A DNA stretch of 64,000 bases from Venturia oleaginea. Taxonomy: Eukaryota > Ascomycota > Dothideomycetes > Venturiales > Venturiaceae. Position 1 is the first letter of the stretch. Every line of letters starts with the position of its first letter. The position numbers and the translations under genes are program-made. Shown here one piece after another: positions 45,770 to 55,288 of the stretch. Where the stretch lies: the NCBI GenBank assembly GCA_013176395.1, contig JABMLP010000001.1:2294001-2358000 (forward strand), written 5' to 3'. The notes beneath the pieces were generated by a model. That model made no database searches. It was not told where the DNA came from and saw nothing but the letters and a program-made list of their open reading frames with translations.

Positions 45770-47458
45770 ATGGAGAATACCACATTCGAAAAGGCTCTCC
45801 CGATGGCTAGTGCAAGCATGTCTCATACTGCGGCGACGCGGTTGACGCCTGGTACGTCTAACTCTGAAAACAACGCACGCCAGAAGCTAATTTGAGGACC
45901 AGAGAGTGCGCCGAAACTGAGTTGTAAGGAGTACTATAATCCAGGAGGCGAATTGATTACTCGGTACAACTGTAATTCACTCAAGGCCGCCGAGTATGGC
46001 GGACAGCAGCTGTTGATTGCTTTGGAGAACCTCACCCTGGAACTTTCATTTGGACTAGCGATAGGAGATGCTTTTGGTTTACTGCTGGAACTATCGGAGA
46101 GTAGTGCCGAGGGAGTTGCTCTGTGGAACCCTTCAGAGATTGGGCCTGGATCGCCAGCCTCAGAATTGCTCTTTACAGAATTACCCCGTGAAGAGCCTGC
46201 TGAGATCGAGATCAAAGGTATATTCTCTTTTCCTTTGATCCTTACAATATGCTAATACTCTGCATCAGAACTAGATTACAATTACTTCGACTGGCGAACG
46301 TATCTTTGGAGTCGGTGGGCAAGTACCTATTGTCACTTCGATGTTACACGCGACCAGACCGAGGCGGACATGCAAGTCATCGATCTCGATTCTCTCAACA
46401 TAGTTGGTTTGGACTGGGAGTGGGTAGAGAATGATAACGGTTCCTACAACACTCTCACTGAGGACGGTTAGTCTTTGCTTGCTTGATAACTTTTTTCCAG
46501 TTGCTCACACTTTATAGAATTTACCACACCCGATTCCCGAATGAAGCGAATCACGGACTGTTTGTCGGTCATCCTTCTTTCGTGCGGGGTCAATGGAGTC
46601 CGCCACATTTCCAGATTCCCGACTGTCAGCGATGATGTGGCTCAGTTGATTCCACCCACGCTTCGCAAAATCCTCGAATCGTCTGACATCCTCAAAGTCG
46701 GTGTTGCGGTGAAGGGATATGGAGACAAGATCGAACAGTGGCTTGGGATCAAGGTGAACGGTCTCCGCTGCACAATGCAGATGCAATGCGTTGCCAACGG
46801 CGAACCTCAGAGCCTCAAGCACTACCGAGGGATGCAGGGAATGACCAAGACACACTTCCAACTTGCTGTCAAAGACAAGAACAGATTCGGTCAGACGAGC
46901 GTATGGAACACCGTTGAAGATCTCCTCCCGCGCCAGTACCAGTACGCTTGCAACGACGCGATTCTTCCGTTGCTCTTGGATGAGGCTCTCTTTCAGTACT
47001 TACTCGACCACGCCCATTTTCCCTCGCAAGACGTACGAATTGAATCGTCCGAGTAAATCCCACACAAGCCTCGCGTTGTCGATCCATCACAGAAAAACCA
47101 GATCGCCGCATTCAAAAAAGACGATCCGGACAGACTCGCCCTCGTCGACAAACTCACTTCTTTCCGCGACAACGTCTTACTCTCACAAGGCCACGATCCC
47201 TACGGACCCGTCAACGTCCAGTACTACGTCGCCAACTCGCAATCGATCTTGAGACTGGCGCAGTATCAGCCTTCTACAGTCGAAGAAATGAGGAATATGA
47301 AGGGACTGGGGGCTAAGACGAAGATAGAGTATTTTTACGATTTTCTGAATGTTGTGCAGCAGCATTTGGGGTTGCAACTTACGGGTGAGCCTGAGGGGTG
47401 GAAGGAGCAGTATAAAAAAGGCATGGTGGCGAGGAAGGATGTTGACGAGGAGCATTGA
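45770..47458 (+). CDS. 3'-5' exonuclease with HRDC domain (RNase D-like), copy A
   Basis: Five exons (45770-45851, 45897-46217, 46269-46466, 46518-47032, 47093-47458) give about 493 residues in frame. The N-terminal third (MENTTFEKALPM onward, with SCKEYYNPGGELITRYN) is unlike copy D. Then come NIVGLDWEWV (Exo I), ILKVGVAVKGYGDKIEQWLG (Exo II Asp) and YQYACNDAILPLLL (Exo III, YxxxD). An HRDC domain follows (LVDKLTSFRDNVL, YYVANSQSILRLAQYQPST, MRNMKGLGAKTK). All four acidic residues and the Tyr are kept. Intron 4 is 60 bases, a multiple of three, and holds an in-frame TAA at 47054. If it is not removed, the protein stops just before the HRDC domain. That intron has a weak branch site, so either alternative splicing or early decay is possible. 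Confidence 0.72.
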
Positions 47459-48097
47459 GCGATTATGGGCGGTCCGGAAATCACCGCTCGTCGAAGAGTC
47501 GGGTGATGGACAACTCATGCTGTGGATGTTTATGAGGTTGTTTGAGAGCTCCTATAATGGACTACTGTACCGCGGTTGTGCCGATGGTTTCAGAGCAAAT
47601 AGGCTATGATTGGGAAGGTATATGGCCGCTTGCAGACGATGACAGGTTTTACCTACGACTACGACTTCCGACCTACTTTCTCCCTTCACGACAACGCATA
47701 TCCCCTCGATCCTAGAGAACCCGAGTACTCTCTTTTCACTACCACTATCGAAATGGATTCCGAATTCGCGAAGCTGACGGTCGAATCTCTGCAAGATGAA
47801 GCATTCACTGCTCTTGACTCTCGTCTCTCATTTCAAGGCACTGCTGCAAAGGACACTCTCAACACAGAAATCAAGCAAGGTTATGCATGTGATATACTGA
47901 TTTTCAATAGACCTTCCTCCGGCCCAGTAAACTCCTTGTCGGGAATCTTTGGGCAAAGGATTGAATTCTGACGAGGCTGGGGTTGATGAGATCGAGACAG
48001 GTTACTCGACTGTAACTCTCTGTTTTACAGCCCAAAGCGCTGACATTACAAAGTATTGCCAGCTTTCCACCGCTGAGACCATCGTAGTCCAAATGAT
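47459..48097 (+). other. Spacer between exonuclease copies, possible relic N-terminus of copy B
   Basis: A frame from 47606 to 47971 encodes a protein-like stretch (FTYDYDFRPTFSLHDNAYP, TTIEMDSEFAKLTVESLQ). It may be the old N-terminal part of copy B, but it is not visibly similar to copy A, and I cannot connect it by splice sites with confidence. Confidence 0.35.
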
Positions 48098-49141
48098 CAG
48101 CCGCCAACTTTGCACCATTGCTACACGTTGGAGCAGGCCGAAACTGCCTTACAGACCCTCTCCCACTATACAGTCCTTGAATTGGACTGTGAGTTCAACC
48201 CGGAAGGCAAGACAGCAGTCTATGCATCCGCTATGGACGAGATCAAAGGAAACTGCTCGGTAATGCCGACAAGAGCGACAATATCAAAGATTTGATCCCT
48301 CTCACACTTCAGACTATTCTGGAGTCGGGAAGCATCCTCAAGGTCGGATTTGAGACCCAGGCGGACGGCGACCTCTGTGACCGCTGGCTAAAACTCAAGG
48401 TTCACCGTCAGCGGGAGATTTACGAAATACAAGAGGCAATCAACGAGGCGAAGGGTGCTGTTCCCTCCAAGAAGTTTGGTGGGCTTCAAGGCCTGGCTAA
48501 CCTGCACTTTGGCAAGTTCGTTGACTTCAAAGACGAGCGTGGTTGTCTTAGTGCATGGCACCTTCACACCTCTCACCGATATCCAGCTCGAATATGCCGC
48601 GAATGATGCTCTCCTCCACGTCAGGTTGTATACCAAGCTGTAAAAGGAGATGCAGAATCTTGCCTTTGTTTACGAGCTTCAGCCTGGCGAGTGGCCTATG
48701 ACGAAGCAGACTGCTGCCCGAACTTTTAGCTCAAACACACACCCTGGACCAAAGGAGGTCGTTGCCCAGGAGGCCTTCAGAGAAAAGAAGAAGGATAATT
48801 GGACTCCCAGTCGGGTCGAGCTATATGAAAAATTGAAGGCCTTCCGAGATGAGCAGATGGAAGCCCGTAGCTGCCCTGTCGACAAACCGCAGCTGGTCGC
48901 CTCTGGTAGGCATCTCGAACGATTGGTCGCCGATCAGCCAACTACCGAGGAGATGATGACGAATCAGCCTGGGCTCGTGAAGGTGACCAAGATACTCTTC
49001 CGGTACGGTTCTCTCAACATTATCCAGGAGCATAATGGGCTCGAGCTGGATGTGGAGCCGGCAGGTTGGGAAAAGATCTGTGCGCGGGAGATGAAGAAGA
49101 GATTGGCCAAGAGGGAGGCGAAGGAGAAGTTCGAACAGTAG
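48098..49141 (+). pseudogene. Exonuclease/HRDC copy B, frameshifted
   Basis: The order of domains is the same as in copies A and D, but in broken frames. Exo I reads VLELDCEFNPEGKT, Exo II SILKVGFETQADGDLCDRWL, Exo III IQLEYAANDALLHVRL. An HRDC-like end runs from LYEKLKAFRDEQMEA to LNIIQEHNGLELDVEPAGWE. There is a frame change near 48265, another near 48560, and a TAA after YTKL at about 48640. About 20 residues between Exo I and Exo II that exist in copy A are missing. No plausible introns fix these breaks. The long last frame (48650-49141) is still open, so decay may be recent. Confidence 0.72.
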
Positions 49142-49179
49142 GCGGACAAGCACTAGTCGACTGAACTTGGCCAAGATCC

Positions 49180-49770
49180 CGAGAACGAGGCTTATACATA
49201 CGGTTGCTCACGACAGCGATATTTATGTCCTTGTGCGAGGCCAGCCGATTACGGTCGAGGGCTTGCGGAATATGACTGGAATGAATCGACCACTACAAAG
49301 TAGCGACGTATGATGTCAAAAGTGTGTGAATACGAGTGGAAATGAATGAATGCATAATGTCTAGAATACAGAGACTGAAGCTGCTTATATGGGCCTTAAT
49401 GAGGCTGTTTGCAGCGATACAAAGAGAGAGAGAGACATCAAACCACAATCCATAATCCACGTTCCAACCACTGAAGACGATGTTTATGTTTTCTTTCTTA
49501 GATGTTATCCGGGAGCATCGTGGATTGGAGCGGGATGTGCAGTCGGCGCACTGTGAGGAGTTTTGTGTTGGCCACTCTCCGCTAGACGTAAATGGGAACA
49601 ACTACAACAACAGGAGTTTTGTGCTCGGGAGGCGGAGGAGAGGAAGGAAATGAGGCCGAGAAGAAGGCTAGAGAGGAGGCGGCACAGAAGTTGGTGGCTG
49701 GAAATCGAAGGACTGAAAAGCAGGCCCTCGATAAGCAGGCGGATTTGGAGCAGAGCAAGTGGATTGTCGA
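49180..49770 (+). pseudogene. Exonuclease/HRDC copy C, remnants
   Basis: Two separated scraps match the end of copy B. The first, near 49190-49290, reads VAHDSDIYVLVRGQPITVEG then LRNMTGMN, corresponding to the middle of the HRDC domain. The second, from about 49498, reads LDVIREHRGLERDVQSA, like LNIIQEHNGLELDVEPA in copy B. It is followed in another frame by WEQLQQQEFCAREAEERKEM, like WEKICAREMKKRLAKREAK. About 200 unrelated bases separate the scraps. No exonuclease part is left. Confidence 0.6.
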
Positions 49771-51257
49771 TTTGAGATTTTCGATTCTTGCAGGCGTTGA
49801 TATTGAAGCTTGGTCTGTAGGCGGTCTTAGGGATCCTCAGCACAACAGCTTCAGCCCTTGGTTTTTACTACTACACTGGAGGCAGTTCTAAAGACGACTA
49901 CGATTCCAAGTATTGTCGTTCGTGTATCAACAAAAACGTTCTTTGAGTTTCTTGACTGGCTGACTATAAGTGCCGCCCGCAATTATCATCTACATTAAGT
50001 GTAATTAGAATCTACGCTGAGGTGATATGTTGGATATCGACCCTTTCTAGGAGAGATGTAATTATTCGATGGGTAAGAATTAGCTCATCTAGGTGGGTTA
50101 GCTAGGTTCTGCTGTAGGGTAGCTCTCTGAATTAGTCACTCAGTTAGTTAGAAGGTGAGAATGTCCACGCTGATATACAAACCACGATATTGGTTTTCCG
50201 AGTCAATCCAGATGAGTTTAAAAAACGGTCGAGGGGAGTATTAGACGCCTCGACGGCACACTACGCTGAAACAAGGCCTGAGAGTAATTCGAAAGTAAGT
50301 CTAGAGTTAACCGACAGGGCCTGCAGTCATCGCTAATTAACCTCGACAATGACAATGGATAAAAGGTAAGTTATATCACCTCATACATTGCTAACCTATG
50401 ACTACAGTTCAAACTCGATATCGTCCCCAAAATAAATATAGGCGTAGTACCTACCCGAATACGATCCGTGCCCGCTTCCATCCATCTATACAAGAAAGAC
50501 AGCGGAAAACATCCCGATAAGCCAGTTTCATCAAGTCATCGCACCGCTAAGTATCGGATCCTCGATGATTGGAGGGCCTACCAACCGAATGACAGTTAAT
50601 CACCTACGAACACATTAGAACCTAAGCTCCACCAACTAAAATAAACTAGGTAGAACGTACGCGGTAGGCTTCCTTGCGCGCCTGAACCAGTGCTTGCGTA
50701 TAGGACGCCGTATATTCTCGAAGCGGTTAATTGCTGAATACCAATATACATTCGATTTTCTTGCAGTTACATACATTAAATTGCAGTTACATACACTAAA
50801 TTTAATTGCGCGCACATACAATCCCGCAAGGGTAATTGCAGTTACATACATAATTCCTATTGGCCCAACCGCCGCAATGCCGCAGTGCCTAAATCACGTG
50901 AATATTTTCTCCCGCCTCGTCTGAGCCTACGATCAAAAATCCAGTTGCCATAAGCAAGAATAAGCCTTGTCGCACTGCTTTTAAGCGATCGAGGCTTGTT
51001 GCAACTGGGTTGAAGCTGCTGCGTTTGGAGTTGGGTCAACTTTGGGTAGTGAAAATCTTCACGGTCGCACGTCATTTAGGCGAGGTACCCTCTATTATCT
51101 AGCGTTCGGGATGTAATCTGCGGCTTATGCTACGATCTACTATGAGGGACTTCAGGCAACTGACCGCCCGTCTTGTCGCAATAATCCTATCGCCCTGCCT
51201 TAAAAACATTAACACTACCGTACACTATTCTATTACTACCTTAATCGTACGCTTGCA
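49771..51257. other. Intergenic, 5' flank of the Mutator-like element
   Basis: AT-rich, no supported gene. It contains the short tandem repeat at 50761-50850. I could not identify the long terminal inverted repeats expected for a Mutator-like element. Confidence 0.4.
50761..50850 (+). repeat. Three copies of TTGCAGTTACATACA
   Basis: Two tandem 20-base units TTGCAGTTACATACAYTAAA fill 50761-50800, and a third copy of the first 15 bases lies at 50836-50850. A partial CACATACA copy sits between them. The position 400 bases upstream of the transposase start would suit subterminal binding sites, but no matching copies were seen on the 3' side. Confidence 0.7.
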
Positions 51258-53834
51258 ATGGATACCCCACCACCTGAGGACCGCCCTCGCTACCCTAGCC
51301 TCACGATTGGGATGGAATTTGAGTCTATTGAATCTGGGGTAGATGCTATATACGACGCCATCATTGAGGCCCGCGAGAGCTTCAAAGTCGTTACTGGTAC
51401 TAACCGGTTCTGGTATGCTATATGCCGTCAACCCAAGGCCGCCAGAGAAGAGAATGATAAGGATAAGTGTCCTTTCAAGGTAAGTCTACAAAATTATCGT
51501 ATTACGGTGGTCCTAATAGCTTTATAGGCTCGTATTGCCTTCACAAAAGACTCCCCTCGCCCTGTCCTACGCTCTCTCGTACCTCATAATTGTCCTACCC
51601 AGGCTCACGATAGCTGGCGCGCTCCCAATAGCGTACGCTACCAGAAGCGCCATAACTTTACGGTAATCGCCAATGATCGCTCAATCAAGCCTAAAAATAT
51701 CAAGACCAACGCGCGCCTTACAACCGGACACACTATCACGTATAATACGGCATGGAGAACCAAGCAGGCTGGTCTTCTTGATCTCGATGGAGACACTAAG
51801 CAGCAGTTTGAACTGATCCTACCAATGCTTCGCTTCCTCAAACAACAGGGCTCTCTTCTCAACGGCGAGATTACTAAGCAGGTTCTTGAGGATGTTACAA
51901 AGCAGGAATCAGGCTATGATGGCGCCTTCACACGCGTCAAAAGGAGCGAGGATGGTGTTTTTCAAGCAGCCGCAGTGTTACCTACAGCGATGGTAATTGC
52001 CTGGCACCATAAAAGGAACCTCCTCGTCTTTGACGGCGCTCATTGCTCCTCTAAATACGGCGGTATCCTACTTATTGCAACAAGCCTCGACGCTAACGAG
52101 AATACACTGGTTTTGGCCTGGGCAATCGTACCTACCGAGTCAATTGAGTGGTGGTGTTGGTTTTTTGAGCTTCTACAGATCAACCTTATCTCCCGTTACA
52201 TTACACAGCCATCAGAGGATGACCCGGAAGAAGAAGAGGAGGATGAACTACGTATCAGCATTATTACTGACCGCGGCAAAGGCCTTGATCCATCTATCGC
52301 AAAGTACTTTCCTTACCCTCTCGCTCACCACTACTTCTGTACTCAGCACTTGGCAGAGAATGTCCGCAAATACCACGGCCAGGATGTCGAGATCTTGTTC
52401 CGCAGAGCGTGTCAAGCCCCTACTAAAGCCGCCCATTACGCCCTCGTTGAGCAGATTCGCGCCCTCGATAACGGCGATGCCGCGGTTGCATACATTGAGG
52501 CTATTGGCGAGAAGGACCGTTACTGTAAAGCCTACGCGCCACTTACTGAGTATCCTCGGTACAGCCATACAACTTCGAACATTGGAGAGTCAATGAACGC
52601 ACGTTACCTGGAGGAGCGAAAGATGACACCATTGCATATGCTTGAGGCTATCTGGACCAAGGAAATGCAGCGAATCTGGAAGCGCGCAACCTTTGACCAT
52701 GGGAAGGAAGTTATCCACGGCCAACCCCTTACTCAGTATGCGGCACAGCATCAGTATGACCGCTATGAAGTTGGCTGTAGGATGATTGCCTACACCTCCA
52801 GTACATTCGTTGTATTAGTACGGCTTCACGACTCACCCGGAGCTCCTGGATGGGTGATTCACCTCAAAAAAGGTAAATGCGATTGCCTTGAGTGGCAGGA
52901 CCATGGTCTCCCTTGCGCTCACGCATTCGCTGCATTTATACATCAACAGCTGGATTTTGAGAACATGTATACAGTCTATCCTCCCACCGTTTATACGAGA
53001 TTGAACTCTCGTAATACCTACGAGGGATCAATGCGCCCAATTGTGCTCTCAAACCTCATTCCAGATGGAACCACGTTGCCAAATGAGGCCGCCCGTAAAG
53101 CAGGGCGACCTCGAGAGAAGCGTTATCGAGTTGACAACACCAATACTCGTATTCGCAAAGATTCTAAGCGTAAGGGTGACACTGCCGCCGCTAGATCTAC
53201 TCGTAAAGCCAAAAAGCAGAAGCGTCAGGATGATATTGAGGCCGCCGCCAGTGCAGCTCGAATTCAGAATCGCAAGGATACCTTCGCCCTCAGTGACCGA
53301 GTGCGCGCTTTATGCGACACCTCCGACAAAGAATCTACTCCCAAAAACACTGCCAAATCGACTACTAAACCTACTAAATCTGCCACCAATTCTACGCTTA
53401 AACCGGCTTTAAATACAACGCCAAAATCGACATCTATACGCTCAAAATCGGCCGCTACGGCTGCAGCCCCAATTGCGATATCTGACGACGACGAGCAATC
53501 TAGCGATGATGATGATACTGAACCTCTGCCTTCTACCTCTGCCGCCGCCAATATCACCTTCGTATCCCGCGCAGAAGCCGAAGCTGCAGTTATGAGTGAT
53601 GAATACGCCATTGCCGAGGCCGCCGAGTTATACTTGAACCGAGGTGACCCTGATGCCGGTGACGATCAGGACGAGGCTGAATCTCAGCTTTTGTTGAACG
53701 TGCGAACAACGAGTATATTTATAACTAACGTATTCCACCACCGAGCCGGCCACTTTTCCTTGGCACAGCCCTTATCCTCTTTAACACGTAATGTCTCAAC
53801 AACGCAACGCGATAGCCGTTCAAGAAGAAGGTAG
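51258..53834 (+). CDS. Mutator-like (MULE) transposase, 3' end replaced by an insertion
   Basis: Two exons, 51258-51479 and 51528-53834, are separated by a 48-base intron (gtaagt...ttatag) and give about 842 residues. The N-terminal part has a FAR1/WRKY-like start (FESIESGVDAIYDAI). The MULE core has LLVFDGAHCSSKYGG (first Asp), IITDRGKGLDPSIA (second Asp) and a Glu in TTSNIGESMNARYLEE. A SWIM zinc finger follows: CDCLEWQDHGLPCAHAFAAF. The tail is basic then Ser/Thr/Ala-rich. The last 35 residues, after about 53727, are encoded by an inserted pogo-like element, not by the original gene. The catalytic part looks intact, so this copy could still make transposase. Confidence 0.88.
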
Positions 53835-54741
53835 AATTGATCTCGCTCTTCAGGCTTGTACCTCTGGCCAATTTCAAAGTCTACGGCGCGCTGCTACAGC
53901 CTTTAACGTTAAACACCAAAGGCTCTCTGATCGGCTCCGCGGAATCACCTCTTCATCTCAAACTCGCCCAAACTCTCATAAGCTCACTACGATAGAAGAG
54001 CAAACGGTTATCCGATATATCCTCGATCTCGATTCGCGAGGATTCGCACCCCGGCTGTGTGAGGTGGCAGGTATGGCGGATAAACTACTGAGTATATGCG
54101 GTGGAGAGCCAGTAGGCAAAAACTGGGTTGAGAGATTCGTAACGCGCTCAGATGAGCTCAAAATAGCATTCAATCGAGCAAAGGATAGGCAGAGGATACT
54201 ACAGGAGGATCCAGAGATTATCGGCGCGTGGTTCAAGCTCGTTGCAGACACTAAGGCAAAGTACGGCGTCCACGATGAGGATACGCACAACTTTGACGAG
54301 ATTGGCTTCCAGATGGGCGTTATTGGGTCAATGAAGGTCGTTACAGCCTCTGAAAGACGTACAAGGCCTGAACTCATCCAGCCGGGCGATCGCGAATGGG
54401 AAGCGAAAATGCCGTAAAAGGAAGCGGATCCAGCAAGGTGGTACTGTAGAGTATGGGACTGCAGCAGCGCGGGTAGCTGCTGAGGCGTCTGTTGCGCCTC
54501 AGGGATCAAAGAATACTCGTAGTAGTGGTGATCAAGAAACAGCCCGACGAACTCAAAGGCGCTGTGGGAACTGCGGCGCGACTGGGCACAATGCGCGAAC
54601 GTGTAAAAAGGATATTGAGATATCTTCTGGATCAGAATCTATTGTTGATAGCGATAAAATTGAAGAGTCGTCACATGAGTTGGTCGTGCCAAGGAAAAGT
54701 GGCCGGCTCGGTGGTTTGGCCGGCTCGGTGGTGGAATACGT
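53728..54741 (+). mobile_element. Internally deleted pogo/Fot1-like element nested in the MULE
   Basis: The terminal inverted repeats start ACGTATTCCACCACCGAGCC and continue into GGCCACTTTTCCTTGGCAC. The right arm has an extra tandem duplication of about 17 bases. TA flanks both ends (53726-53727 and 54742-54743), the target duplication expected for this superfamily. The total length is 1014 bp, about half an autonomous element. Without the insertion, the MULE frame would meet a stop within a few bases of the junction, which fits an insertion at the very end of its coding region. Confidence 0.85.
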
Positions 54742-54748
54742 TATATAA
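53791..54748 (+). pseudogene. pogo/Fot1-like transposase, DDE core deleted
   Basis: The first frame (53791-54417) has an N-terminal psq-type helix-turn-helix (IDLALQACTSGQFQSLRRAA), a CENP-B-type DNA-binding region (IGKNWVERF-like: PVGKNWVERFVTRSDELK) and the first part of the DDE domain with its first Asp (HNFDEIGFQMGVIG). Near 54400 it is joined, out of frame, to the normal C-terminal end: RKRIQQGGTVEYG, then a zinc-knuckle-like CGNCGATGHNARTC, ending inside the right inverted repeat. The second and third catalytic acids are missing. The protein could still bind DNA but not catalyse transposition, so it could act only as a competitor or repressor (inference). Confidence 0.85.
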
Positions 54749-55288
54749 AATCCATTAAATGGTCCAACTTATAACTCGCCTAGACCGATAAGATTTTTCG
54801 AGAAATCAAGAGACCTAGCACTAGGAACTACGTCTAGGGATACAAAAAAAATCCTCTCCATACCTTAAGCTACATAATTTCGATATCATCGAAAAGCTAC
54901 AGGATGTAGTATTTTGCAACTCACGAATCACGTTTTTGACAGGGAATATCAAGCTAACCTGGTACCCGAATACAGTAATACAACTGTTTCATGGCGATAT
55001 CGTAAGTAGTAATAATTAGAATCCGGAGGAACAACTACCTCTTGATAATTAGGAACTTTCGAAGTCGACCTAAGCGCGTCAAATTACGAGCCTAAGCTAA
55101 ACCCGGTAACCGAGGTTCGACCCGCCCGTTTCTCTACTCGTCTGACCGTGCATGCGAGAATCACAGCATTTTTGCCCACAAGACCACGACCATAAATTGA
55201 TCCATAATTATCAGTAGAAAGCCATGAACATGCTACCCAAAACGCCTATATTACATTTCGCCAAAGAGTTAACTTTGCCATCAATCAT
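54744..55288. other. Intergenic, 3' flank of the MULE and of FOX2
   Basis: AT-rich, no supported gene. It should contain the 3' terminal region of the MULE, but I could not match it to the 5' flank. Confidence 0.4.
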
